This document shows positions 34,441-45,969 of a DNA stretch of 64,000 nt, in pieces. Every line of letters begins with the position of its first letter. The stretch's first letter is position 1. The notes beneath the pieces were generated by a model. That model was not told the DNA's origin and did no database searches. It worked only from the letters and a program-made list of their open reading frames with translations. A program made the position numbers and the translations under genes. This DNA is from Comamonadaceae bacterium (GTDB lineage: Bacteria > Pseudomonadota > Gammaproteobacteria > Burkholderiales > Burkholderiaceae_C): positions 1 through 64,000 of the forward strand of contig CANJPU010000021.1 in NCBI GenBank assembly GCA_947476285.1, read 5' to 3'.

Positions 34441-35240
34441 ACACAGCACCATCGATTTGGCGCGCGCCCGACCTCTCGCTGCGCTGGTGGCCGGTTTTCC
34501 TGCGCAACCTGCTGGTGTGGCGCAAGCTGGCCATCCCCAGCCTGGTGGGCAACATCGCAGAGCCGCTGATGTGGCTGGTGGCTTTTGGCTATGGCATGGG
34601 CGCGCTGGTCGGGCAGGTGCGCCTGGGTGGCATCGAGGTGCCGTACATCGTCTTCCTGGCCAGCGGCTCGATCTGCATGAGCGCGATGAACGCGGCCTCC
34701 TTCGAGGCGCTGTACTCGGCCTTCTCGCGCATGCATGTGCAAAAGACCTGGGACGGCATCATGAACGCTCCGGTCAGCCTGGACAACGTGCTGATGGCAG
34801 AGATGCTGTGGGCGGCCTTCAAGGCGCTGTTCACCGTCACCGCCATTCTGGGCGTGATGCTGTGCCTGGGCATCAGCTACAGCCTCAAGCTGCTGGTGGC
34901 CTGGCCCGTGCTGCTGGGTGTGGGAATCACCTTCTCCTGCATCGCCCTGATTTTCAACGCGCTGGCAAAGGGCTACGATTTTTTCACCTATTACTTCACG
35001 CTCTTTCTCACACCCATGATGTTTCTATCGGGCATCTTCTTTCCGCGCGACCAATTGCCGGAGGCGGTGCGCCTGGTATCTGACTGGCTACCGCTGACCA
35101 ATGCGGTCGAGCTGGTGCGGCCGATGTTCATGGACCAGTGGCCGGCCCACCCGCTGCGCAGCACGCTGGTGCTGGTGGGTTTTACCGTGATCTCATTTTG
35201 GGTGGCGCTGGCCCTGACACGAAAGCGCTTTCGCGCCTGA
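34437..35240 (+). CDS. ABC exporter permease, NodJ-like (ABC-2 type)
   Basis: 267 residues with six membrane segments of the ABC-2 permease fold. NodJ features are PSLVGNIAEPLMWLVAFGYGMG, YIVFLASGSICMSAMNAASFE and FFTYYFTLFLTPMMFLSGIFFPRDQLP. It begins inside the NodI-like stop codon (ATGA), so translation is coupled. Together they form one inner-membrane exporter of unknown cargo. Confidence 0.92.
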   Translation: MNTAPSIWRAPDLSLRWWPVFLRNLLVWRKLAIPSLVGNIAEPLMWLVAFGYGMGALVGQVRLGGIEVPYIVFLASGSICMSAMNAASFEALYSAFSRMHVQKTWDGIMNAPVSLDNVLMAEMLWAAFKALFTVTAILGVMLCLGISYSLKLLVAWPVLLGVGITFSCIALIFNALAKGYDFFTYYFTLFLTPMMFLSGIFFPRDQLPEAVRLVSDWLPLTNAVELVRPMFMDQWPAHPLRSTLVLVGFTVISFWVALALTRKRFRA

Positions 35241-35259
35241 GGGCGTGTCAGCAGCGCGC

Positions 35260-36753
35260 CTACTGAAACGCCACTTCGTCAAAGCTGCGCAGCTTGCGAC
35301 TGTGCAAGCGCTGACTGCCCTGGTCGCGCAAGATCTCGATCGCACGCATGCCGATGCGCAGGTGCTGGTCCACGCGTTCTCGATAGAACTGGTTGGCCAT
35401 GCCAGGCAGCTTGATCTCGCCGTGCAGGGGTTTGTCGCTCACGCACAGCAAGGTGCCGTAGGGCACGCGAAAGCGAAACCCATTGGCCGCGATGGTGGCG
35501 CTTTCCATGTCCAGCGCCACCGCGCGGCTCTTGCTGAAGCGGCGCTGTGGCTGGTTGCCCGGCAATAGCTCCCAGTTGCGGTTGTCGGTGCTGGCCACCG
35601 TGCCGGTGCGCATGATGCGCTTGAGGTCGGCGCCTTTGCACTGCGTCACATCTGCCACCGCCTGCTCCAGCGCGAGCTGGATTTCGGCCAAGGCAGGAAT
35701 AGGCACCCACAACGGTAGTTCTTCATCGAGCACATGGTCTTCGCGCACATAGGCGTGGGCCAGCACATAGTCTCCCAATTGCTGGCTGTTGCGCAGGCCC
35801 GCGCAGTGTCCGAGCATCATCCACGCGTGTGGGCGCAGCACTGCAATGTGGTCAGTGATGGTCTTGGCATTGGCCGGGCCCACGCCGATGTTCACCATGG
35901 TGATGCCGCCATGCTCGGGGCGCATCAAGTGGTAGGCGGGCATCTGCGGCAGGCGTGGCGGCGCAGCGCCCGCCGCATCGCCGGGCTGGGCCGGCAGGCC
36001 GACGCGGCGCGTCACCACGTTGCCCGGTTCGATGAAGGCGATGTATTGGCTTTGCGGATTGGCCATTTCCTCGCGCCCAAGCCGCACGAACTCGTCGATG
36101 TAGAACTGGTAGTTGGTGAACAACACGAAATTCTGGAACCAGTCCGGCGCAGTGCCGGTGTAATGGCGCAAGCGATGAAGCGAGTAGTCCACCCGCGCCG
36201 CGGTGAAAAGCGACAAGGGTTTGGCTTCGCCGGCCCGGGGCTCCCAGGTTCCATTGGCGATGCCATCGTCCATTGCGCCCAGGTCTGGCAGGTCGAACGC
36301 CTCACGCATCAACTGGCGGCGCTGCGGGCTGAGCGTGCCCTCGATGTAATCGTTCTCGGCAAAGGAGAAGTGCACCGGAATGGGCTGCGTGCTGGTGCCC
36401 ACCTCCAGTTCGACGCCATGGTTCTGGCGCAGCAGCCGGAACTGTTCAAGATAGTAGTTGGCGTAAAGGTCAGGCCGCGTCAGTGTGGTCTCATAGCGGC
36501 CAGCTTCTGCCACGAAGCCATAACTGAGGCCTGAGCTTTCCAGTGCGTTCTGGCGCGCTGCCGTGTCGGTGTGAATGCGCACGAAGGGATAGCAGGCGCG
36601 CACATGGCCGGGCAGGCTCTGCCCGGCAACGAAGCGCTTCATCGCTCCGCGAAGGTGGTCGATCTGCTGCGCATAGATGGTCCGAACCTGGTCTAGCGCG
36701 CCTTGGGGGTCGCTGTGGCGCGTCGGCGCGATGAAAGGGGGCATGTAAGACAT
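35260..36753 (-). CDS. amn: AMP nucleosidase
   Basis: 497 residues, near the family's usual 480-500. The N-terminal regulatory half contains YPFVRIHTDTAARQNALESS, and the C-terminal nucleoside-phosphorylase-like half contains TMVNIGVGPANAKTITDHIAVLRPHAWMMLGHCAGLR, EELPLWVPIPALAEIQLALE and VALDMESATIAANGFRFRVPYGTLLCVSDKPLHGE. It splits AMP to adenine and ribose 5-phosphate, adjusting AMP levels. ATG 36753 or 36744 may be the start. It is convergent with the NodJ-like gene. Confidence 0.95.
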   Translation of the reverse strand: MSYMPPFIAPTRHSDPQGALDQVRTIYAQQIDHLRGAMKRFVAGQSLPGHVRACYPFVRIHTDTAARQNALESSGLSYGFVAEAGRYETTLTRPDLYANYYLEQFRLLRQNHGVELEVGTSTQPIPVHFSFAENDYIEGTLSPQRRQLMREAFDLPDLGAMDDGIANGTWEPRAGEAKPLSLFTAARVDYSLHRLRHYTGTAPDWFQNFVLFTNYQFYIDEFVRLGREEMANPQSQYIAFIEPGNVVTRRVGLPAQPGDAAGAAPPRLPQMPAYHLMRPEHGGITMVNIGVGPANAKTITDHIAVLRPHAWMMLGHCAGLRNSQQLGDYVLAHAYVREDHVLDEELPLWVPIPALAEIQLALEQAVADVTQCKGADLKRIMRTGTVASTDNRNWELLPGNQPQRRFSKSRAVALDMESATIAANGFRFRVPYGTLLCVSDKPLHGEIKLPGMANQFYRERVDQHLRIGMRAIEILRDQGSQRLHSRKLRSFDEVAFQ

Positions 36754-36800
36754 GCGGCTATTGTGCAACGCGGCGGGCCAGAGGAATTTTGAGCGACCGC

Positions 36801-38596
36801 TCAGCGTTGGCCGCGGCCAGCGTCCTCTTCTTTGGGTGCCTTGCGCGGCTCAGGCTGTGGCCGGTTTCGATTCTCTGCGCCACTTGCTGCCCCGCGGTCG
36901 CGGCCTTCGGGGCGGGCGCGCGGCTCTGCTCGCAGCACCGGTGCCACGGGCTGCACGCCTGGCTGCACAACCGGTGGTGCAGCATGCTGCTGCGACTGCC
37001 GCGCCCGCTGCTGTTCTCGCACTTCTTGCTGGCGCTGTCTGGGCTGCTCTTGCTGCTCGCGGATCTGCGGCTCTGCCTGCTGCCTTTGAATTGGCTGTTG
37101 TTGTTGTTGCTGCTGCTGGACCTCTGGCTGCCTGCGTCGCGGCTCGTCCTGCTGACGGGGGGGCTCTTGTTGAGTGCGTTGCGGCGCAGGTGCTGACAGA
37201 GCAGAGGGCGCAGGCGCCGTCAGGGCTGGCGCATTCTGCGCCCTGGGTTGCACTCGGGACTGTGAACCAGACTCCGATTGCGCGCCACGCCTTGGCTCGG
37301 GCAGCACAGCTGCGGCACTGGACTGCGCCCGCGCGAGTTCAGCGGGGTTGACCCGATTCCAGTGCGACTGCACCGGACGGCCGCGACTGAAGTCATCCAC
37401 CCGGATCGCGGTGATTGCCTCGCCCAGGTGCTGATGCGCATATCTGAAGTTCGCGCCGCCCGCAGTGGAATTGATCACGATGATGTCGCGGTTGACGTTT
37501 TGCACATAGCGCGGCGTCGTGCGGTAGGCGGGACGCCAGGCTTCGCCCGGCGCCAGGGGGAACCAGGCGATGGCCGGCCCCATGCCCAAGCTGACACTCC
37601 ACTGCACACCGCTGCCGCCGCCGGCAAACACAACCAATGCGGGCGAATAAACCGGTCTGGGGGCCAGGCGGCCTGGCACCCAGGCCCAACGCGGGCCGAT
37701 GCGCGCCCACCGGCCGTAATGGAAGGGTGCAAAGCCCACCAGGGCGCATCATCAATCCAGGTCCAGCCCCAGGGTGCGATCCAAGACCAGTGCCCGTAGC
37801 GATAAGGCGCCCAGTCAGCCACAGTCACGCGTGGATACCAGACCGGTCCGTAAGCCGGGTCCTGGCTCCAGTTGCCGCTGGCGTCCAGCAAAGGGTAGCC
37901 CACCACACCGCGCGGCAGATAGCGCGCCGAGACCGACTGGTCTTCTATCTGGTTGCGGTTGGCGGCCCAGCGATCGAAGTCGTCTTCCCTGGGAAATCCT
38001 TGCGCCACTGTCTGCAACGCCCGCCCCGTGAACTCCACTTGCTGCCCAGCCTGCAGTTGCATGGCGTTGCCGCTCTCGCCATACACGACAGCCTGGCCGT
38101 TTTGCACCGTGACGCGGGTAATGCCCCGCGCGGGATCGCTGTCGATGCGGTAGTCGCCGGGTTGCATGGCGCGAAACGCGAGCTGCGGCGTGTCGACTTC
38201 GACGTTTTCCCCTGGGTCCATATTTCGCAAACGAAGTCTGAGCGATCCTTCTTGCAGGCTTGCCTGCATGGTGCGCTCGTCCAGTGCGATCATCTCTAGA
38301 TAGGTCTGACCGTCCATGTGCACCGTGCCCGACCCCAGATGGAGTTCGGCACGTGAATTGCGGTCACTCCACAGCCGGTCGCCCCGTGTGACCGGTCGGT
38401 TCAATACCGCGTCAATCCACTCGCTTTCGCCGGCGGCAGCGAAAGCGACTGAGCCCTCCATGTGGCTCAAGGCGGCGACTCGCCCAGGCGGATCGGTCTG
38501 AGCGAAGGCTGCGGGGCAAAGCAAAGCCAGCAGCATGGCGATGACGGTCAGCCGGCGTTGCAGCAGCGCTGCCAAGGGCGCGAGAATCGAATTCAT
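36801..38596 (-). pseudogene. FecR/DUF6600-like secreted protein, frameshifted
   Basis: Two overlapping frames carry one protein. The first runs from ATG 38596 (signal peptide ending LLALLCPAAFAQ, then a FecR-like domain with VEGSVAF-type and GDRLWSDRNSRAELHLGSGTVH segments) to YGHWSWIAPWGWTWIDDAPW. The second continues with GFAPFHYGRWARIGPRWAWVPG, which in related proteins follows without a break. The shift is near 37735-37742; one base lost from a G-run, or two gained, explains it. The C-terminal 170 residues are rich in Q, P, R and A with a seven- to eight-glutamine run. A good GGAGAA site precedes the start. It is either a decayed gene or a sequencing error. Confidence 0.82.
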
Positions 38597-38753
38597 GAGC
38601 TTCTCCGTTTAGCATAGATGCCGACCCGCAGAAAGTGAAGAGTCTACGGCTCGGTTGCACAGGGCAAAGTCTTGTTCCCTTCGATATACAACGCCGCAAG
38701 GCGGCCCATCGGTGCAAAAAAGTTGGCAAAGTTCAGGTAAATTTGCTTGGACG

Positions 38754-38785
38754 AAAAAAGCCCGACATCTTTCGATGTCGGGCTT
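38754..38785 (-). terminator. rho-independent terminator after the histone H1-like gene
   Basis: GCCCGACATC (38760-38769) pairs perfectly with GATGTCGGGC (38774-38783) around a TTTC loop. On the minus strand six T residues follow. It lies 24 bp past the stop of the H1-like gene. Confidence 0.93.
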
Positions 38786-38808
38786 GAAGCGAAAAACGAA
38801 GTTATCGC

Positions 38809-39252
38809 TTAGGGCTTGCTGGCCGTGGGAAACGGCCATGCGGCCTGCGGGTTCAGCGTCGTCTGAGCAGCCGGCGCTGCCGCTACCGCAGGGGCCGCTT
38901 TGGCTTGCGGTTTGGCAGCAGGCTTTTTCGCTGCTTTCTTCGCAGCGGGCTTTTTCGCTGCTTTTTTGGCAGCAGGCTTTTTCTTCGCCGCAGGCTTCTT
39001 CGCAGTTGCCTTCTTAGCCGCAGCCTTCTTAGCCGCAGCCTTCTTCGCAGGGGCCTTCTTCGCCGCTGCCTTCTTGGCAGTTGCCTTCTTAGCCGCAGCC
39101 TTCTTCGCAGGGGCCTTCTTCGCCGCTGCCTTCTTGGCTGCCGGCTTCTTGGCTGCTACTTTCTTAGCAGCCGGTTTTTTGGCGGCGGCCTTTTTGGCTG
39201 CCGGCCTCTTCGCTGCGGCCTTCTTAGCGGCCGGTTTCTTTGCAGTTGCCAT
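38809..39252 (-). CDS. histone H1-like DNA-binding protein (Lys/Ala/Pro repeats)
   Basis: 147 residues, almost wholly made of variants of [12 protein letters not shown] (residues 1-115). A short alanine/proline linker leads to the tail [17 protein letters not shown], which is conserved in the betaproteobacterial H1-like family. The repeats resemble eukaryotic H1 C-terminal tails and should bind and condense DNA without sequence preference; length varies between strains through repeat slippage. A perfect terminator follows. The gene is single and lies between the frameshifted gene and nrdB. Confidence 0.93.
   Translation of the reverse strand: MATAKKPAAKKAAAKRPAAKKAAAKKPAAKKVAAKKPAAKKAAAKKAPAKKAAAKKATAKKAAAKKAPAKKAAAKKAAAKKATAKKPAAKKKPAAKKAAKKPAAKKAAKKPAAKPQAKAAPAVAAAPAAQTTLNPQAAWPFPTASKP
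39023..39138. repeat. tandem 60-bp direct repeat inside the H1-like gene
   Basis: Bases 39023-39078 recur without change at 39083-39138, a period of 60 bp (20 codons). The identity at nucleotide level, not only protein level, points to recent duplication or gene conversion by slippage, so the repeat number may differ between isolates. Confidence 0.9.
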
Positions 39253-39439
39253 AACTATCTCCTGTTCAAGTTGATCACATCAACCAAAGAAGCACTCCAT
39301 GCTTGTTGGTTTGCATGAAGCGATCCATGGAGTTGGGCCATAGCCCAGCTCCATGAACACCTTTGCCCGGCTGGCGCCATGCTTCTTGTGGCATGGTCGA
39401 CATCCGTGCGAATCCGAAACCTGTTCCTGTGTTGTCTGC

Positions 39440-40717
39440 TCAATCCCAGGAAAGCGCTCCGCCCGTTTGATATTCAATCACCCGGGTCTCAAAGAAATTG
39501 CGCTCTTTTTTCAGGTCAATCATCTCGCTCATCCACGGGAAAGGGTTTTCCTCGTTGGGGAAGAGCGCTTCCAGGCCAATCTGCGTGGCGCGACGGTTCG
39601 CGATGTAGCGCAGGTAGCCCTTGAACATGGAGGCATTCATGCCGAGCACGCCGCGCGGCATGGTGTCTTCGGCATAGCGGTATTCAAGCTCGACGGCTTT
39701 CTGGAACAGCGCCTTGATCTCTGCTTTGAATTCGGCGGTCCAGAGGTGCGGGTTTTCAAGCTTGAGCTGGTTGATCAGGTCGATGCCGAAGTTGCAGTGC
39801 ATCGACTCGTCGCGCAGGATGTACTGGTACTGTTCAGCCGCGCCAGTCATCTTGTTTTGTCGGCCCAGAGCCAGAATCTGGGTGAAGCCCACATAGAAGA
39901 AGAGGCCCTCCATCAGACAGGCGAAGACGATCAGGCTCTTGAGCAGGGTCTGGTCATTCTCGGGCGTGCCAGTGGTGAAGGTGGGGTTCATGATCGCCTC
40001 GATGAAGGGGATCAGGAACTGGTCTTTTTCTCGGATGGAGGCGACTTCGTTGTAGGCGTTGAAGATTTCGCTTTCGTCCAGCCCCAACGATTCCACGATG
40101 TACTGGTAGGCGTGGGTGTGAATCGCTTCCTCGAAGGCCTGGCGCAGCAGGAACTGGCGGCACTCGGGCGCCGTGATGTGGCGGTATGTGCCCAGCACGA
40201 TGTTGTTGGCGGCCAGTGAATCAGCCGTGACGAAAAAGCCTAGGTTGCGTTTGATGATGCGGCGCTCGTCCTCGGTCAGACCGTTGGGGTCTTTCCACAA
40301 GGCGATGTCGCGGGTCATGTTCACTTCCTGCGGCATCCAGTGGTTGGCGCAGGTGGCGAGGTATTTTTCCCAGGCCCACTTGTACTTGAATGGCACCAGC
40401 TGGTTGACGTCGGTCTGGCCGTTGATGATGCGCTTGTCGGCCGCATTGACACGGCGGTGCTGCACCGGTGCGGCAGTGCCGATGGACCGGACTTCAACTT
40501 CGTTCTTGTCTTTCTTCACCACGATGGGCGAAGGCTGCATCGATTGCACCGAGGCCAGATGGATGGATGGTGTGTTCGTTTGCAAAGAGGGGTTTGGGGC
40601 CGTGCTGCGCACCGAGTGATTCAACTGCGAGAGAGAGTCACTCACCTCACGGTCCGCGAACGAACCGCTATTCAAAGCTGGCAATGTGGGCTTGACTTCT
40701 TCGTCCCAGGTCAACAT
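39440..40717 (-). CDS. nrdB: class Ia ribonucleoside-diphosphate reductase beta subunit
   Basis: 425 residues. The di-iron/tyrosyl core is clear: D166 in TADSLAAN, E197 and H200 in EEAIHTHAY, radical tyrosine Y204 and ESMHCNF with the later glutamate and histidine. The first 85 to 95 residues before the core are S/P/Q-rich and longer than in E. coli NrdB. The C-terminus ends [10 protein letters not shown], the tail that docks on NrdA. It supplies the radical for deoxynucleotide synthesis. It lies 120 bp downstream of nrdA on the same strand and is probably co-transcribed. Confidence 0.97.
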   Translation of the reverse strand: MLTWDEEVKPTLPALNSGSFADREVSDSLSQLNHSVRSTAPNPSLQTNTPSIHLASVQSMQPSPIVVKKDKNEVEVRSIGTAAPVQHRRVNAADKRIINGQTDVNQLVPFKYKWAWEKYLATCANHWMPQEVNMTRDIALWKDPNGLTEDERRIIKRNLGFFVTADSLAANNIVLGTYRHITAPECRQFLLRQAFEEAIHTHAYQYIVESLGLDESEIFNAYNEVASIREKDQFLIPFIEAIMNPTFTTGTPENDQTLLKSLIVFACLMEGLFFYVGFTQILALGRQNKMTGAAEQYQYILRDESMHCNFGIDLINQLKLENPHLWTAEFKAEIKALFQKAVELEYRYAEDTMPRGVLGMNASMFKGYLRYIANRRATQIGLEALFPNEENPFPWMSEMIDLKKERNFFETRVIEYQTGGALSWD

Positions 40718-40837
40718 AAGTTTTCCAATGTTCGGATTATGTGAGCAGTGTTGAAAAATGCAAAGTGTCCATTCACATCACTACCCGATTGTGTTGCTCA
40801 ATTGCATCGGCGTTTTGTTGAAGAACGTCGATGCGTT

Positions 40838-43738
<2,901 letters not shown>

Positions 43739-43828
43739 GTTTCCTCTTTCGCAATTTTCTTGTTGATGCCAGCGCCGCCTGGAGCTGGCCGGGACAGAGG
43801 CCCCGAATCAGCGGGCTTGCCAACCGAG

Positions 43829-43844
43829 ACACTATATATGGGGT
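43829..43844. promoter_or_regulatory. NrdR box 1 upstream of nrdA
   Basis: ACACTATATATGGGGT agrees with the NrdR consensus ACACTATATATAGTGT at 14 of 16 positions. It is the nrdA-proximal box, 91 bp before the start codon. NrdR represses reductase genes according to ATP/dATP levels. Confidence 0.85.
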
Positions 43845-43859
43845 GTGAAATGAATTCAA

Positions 43860-43875
43860 CCACTATATGTAGTGT
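43860..43875. promoter_or_regulatory. NrdR box 2 upstream of nrdA
   Basis: CCACTATATGTAGTGT agrees with the NrdR consensus at 14 of 16 positions. Its start is 31 bp from that of box 1, about three helical turns, the usual spacing of paired NrdR boxes on one DNA face. Confidence 0.88.
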
Positions 43876-43937
43876 ACCGCCCAAGATGTTGCGCCAAGCG
43901 CTGCGAGGCGAAAAATCGCCCTAATATTCTCGGATTC

Positions 43938-44525
43938 CTATGCGGGAAAGCACTGGGCCGGCCAGGCCAGGTTGTTGCGCAGCAGCATCCAGTCAAACCT
44001 CGTGCCAGGGTCGCTCTTGCGACCCGGCGCGATATGCTCATGGCCTGCCACATGCTGCACCGGGTAGAGTTGCGCGATGGCTGCGCACACTCCCGCGAGG
44101 GCTTCGTATTGCGCATGCTCGAACGCTTCGCCCTCCATGCCTTCGAGCTCGATGCCGATCGAGTCGTCATTGCATTCCTCGCGGCCCCGATAGCTTGAAC
44201 GGCCCGCATGCCAGGCGCGTTGGTTACAACTCACGAACTGCCACAACTCGCCATTGCGGCGGATGTAGAAATGAGCCGAGACGGCGAGACCCTCAATGCT
44301 TTTGAAATACGGATGGGCGTTCCAGTCCAGCGTGTTGCAGAAAAGTTGTTGCACTTCATCGCCGCCATACTGACCCGGCGGCAGGCAGATCGAGTGAATC
44401 ACCACCAGATCAACCTGCGCCTGCGCCGGACGCGCATTGTAATTGGGTGATGGCAGATGGCGCGCAAAACCGTACCAGCCCTCATGCCACAAGCTTGCGC
44501 ATGACGCGTCAGTCTGCGTCATCAT
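43938..44525 (-). CDS. ampD: 1,6-anhydro-N-acetylmuramyl-L-alanine amidase AmpD
   Basis: 195 residues from ATG 44525 (or 44522). AmpD landmarks are LPSPNYNARP, VIHSICLPPGQYGG with zinc ligand H44, AHFYIRRNGELWQFVSCNQRAWHAG, and GHEHIAPGRKSDPGTRFDW with zinc ligands H162 and D172. It removes the peptide from anhydromuropeptides in the cytosol during cell-wall recycling. Its start overlaps the pilR end by 17 bp. An upstream extension of the frame runs through pilR and is rejected. Confidence 0.95.
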   Translation of the reverse strand: MMTQTDASCASLWHEGWYGFARHLPSPNYNARPAQAQVDLVVIHSICLPPGQYGGDEVQQLFCNTLDWNAHPYFKSIEGLAVSAHFYIRRNGELWQFVSCNQRAWHAGRSSYRGREECNDDSIGIELEGMEGEAFEHAQYEALAGVCAAIAQLYPVQHVAGHEHIAPGRKSDPGTRFDWMLLRNNLAWPAQCFPA

Positions 44526-45969
44526 GACCTTCGTCCGCGCCGGGCGTTGCGATGCCAAGGCGCGCGATACGGTAGCGGATCTGTCGCAGCGACAGGCCCA
44601 GGCGCTGGGCTGCGGCGGTACGGTTGAAGCCGCTGTCACGCAAGGCAGTGACCAGGATTTCGCGCTCCTGCTGGTCCAGGAAAACCTGCAGGTTCGACGG
44701 CATCGCCTGAGTCGATGGCGCCGCCAATGTGGTGGACTCGGAGTCGTTTTGCCGCGGCCTTGACACTGCGGCAACGAAATCCACCTGCAATTCATCGCCA
44801 TCGCTAAGGGCCACCGCCCGGTGCAGTAGGTTCTCGAGTTCTCGCACATTGCCGCTGAGCGGATGCTCGCACAATTGCTGCACCACTGCGGGCGATAGCA
44901 CTGGCGCGGGCATGCCCGATTCCTGCGCGATGCGCGAGAGCAGGGCTGTGCACAGAGCGGGCAGGTCTTCGCGGCGCTCGCGCAGTGGTGGCACCAGAAT
45001 TTCGATGACGTTGAGGCGGTAGTACAAGTCCTGGCGAAACTGGCCAGCGTTGACTTCGGCCACCAGGTCCTTGTGGGTCGCACTCACAATACGCACATCC
45101 ACCGCATCTTCCTGGGTCGAGCCCAGCGCGCGCACCTGCCGCTCCTGGATGGCGCGCAGCAGTTTCGATTGCATTGCCAGCGGCAGGTCGCCGATCTCGT
45201 CCAGAAACAGTGTGCCGCCGCGTGCCGCCTGAAAATAACCTTCGCGGTCGTGGCTGGCCCCGGTGTAGGAGCCCTTTTTGGCGCCGAAGAACTCCGCTTC
45301 CAGCAAGGTCTCGGGTATGGCGCTGCAATTGACCGCGATGAACGCACCGTGCGCGCGATGGCTGCAGGCATGAATGGCGCGTGCCGCCAGTTCCTTGCCA
45401 GTGCCCGATTCGCCGCGCACCAACACCGGTGCCATGCTGCGCGCGACTTTGGCGATGCGCTCTTTGACCAGGCGCATAGGCTGCGAGTCACCTACCAGTT
45501 TCTCCAGTGCGCCCTGTCCGCTGGTGGCAACAGCACTGCTCGTGCTGATGCGGTTTGTCGCGGACTGCGTACGCAAGCGCGGTCCCGCGCCGTCATCCAG
45601 GATGGCCGAGGCCACCACGCTGCGGAACTGCTTGAGGTCCACCGGCTTGGTCAGGTAGTCGAACGCTCCGGCCTTGAGCGCATCGACCGCGTTCTCTGCT
45701 GAGCCATAGGCGGTCATCACGATGCAGCGTTCGCTGCGCTGGCCGGCTAACATCCGGTGCAGCAGATCCAAGCCCTGGCCGTCGGGCAGGCGCATGTCGG
45801 TGATAACAGCGTCAAATTTCTTGTCCTGCAAGTGCTGCCAAGCTTCGGCCAGTGTTCCTGCAGCTTCCACACGGTAGCCTTCGCGCAACAAAGTGAGCTC
45901 GTAAAGTGTTCGCAGATCGGGCTCGTCATCAACGACAAGCACCTGCGCGGGGGGGGCGGTGGCGGACAT
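44509..45969 (-). CDS. pilR: sigma-54-dependent response regulator, PilR-like
   Basis: 486 residues. A receiver domain (phospho-acceptor D58 in VITDMRLPDG) is followed by an AAA+ sigma-54 activator domain with Walker A GESGTGKE, GSYTGA in place of the canonical GAFTGA loop, Walker B GGTLFLDEIGDLPLA and HPLSGNVRELENLLHRA. A Fis-type helix-turn-helix is at the C-terminus (NRTAAAQRLGLSLRQIRYRI). It overlaps the kinase gene by one base. PilR usually turns on pilin genes with sigma-54; no pilin gene is in the window. Confidence 0.92.
   Translation of the reverse strand: MSATAPPAQVLVVDDEPDLRTLYELTLLREGYRVEAAGTLAEAWQHLQDKKFDAVITDMRLPDGQGLDLLHRMLAGQRSERCIVMTAYGSAENAVDALKAGAFDYLTKPVDLKQFRSVVASAILDDGAGPRLRTQSATNRISTSSAVATSGQGALEKLVGDSQPMRLVKERIAKVARSMAPVLVRGESGTGKELAARAIHACSHRAHGAFIAVNCSAIPETLLEAEFFGAKKGSYTGASHDREGYFQAARGGTLFLDEIGDLPLAMQSKLLRAIQERQVRALGSTQEDAVDVRIVSATHKDLVAEVNAGQFRQDLYYRLNVIEILVPPLRERREDLPALCTALLSRIAQESGMPAPVLSPAVVQQLCEHPLSGNVRELENLLHRAVALSDGDELQVDFVAAVSRPRQNDSESTTLAAPSTQAMPSNLQVFLDQQEREILVTALRDSGFNRTAAAQRLGLSLRQIRYRIARLGIATPGADEGHDDAD

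Noticed and set aside
33517-35240. NodIJ as evidence of nodulation
   Set aside because: NodIJ-like exporters are common in non-symbiotic betaproteobacteria, and no other nod genes are seen.
39023-39138. Regular 60-bp repeat considered as a CRISPR array
   Set aside because: The repeat is coding, the copies are contiguous with no unique spacers, and there are no cas genes.
38900-39274. Phenylalanine/alanine-repeat frame on the plus strand
   Set aside because: It is the complement of the lysine/alanine repeats of the H1-like gene; the minus-strand protein has the conserved tail and a terminator.
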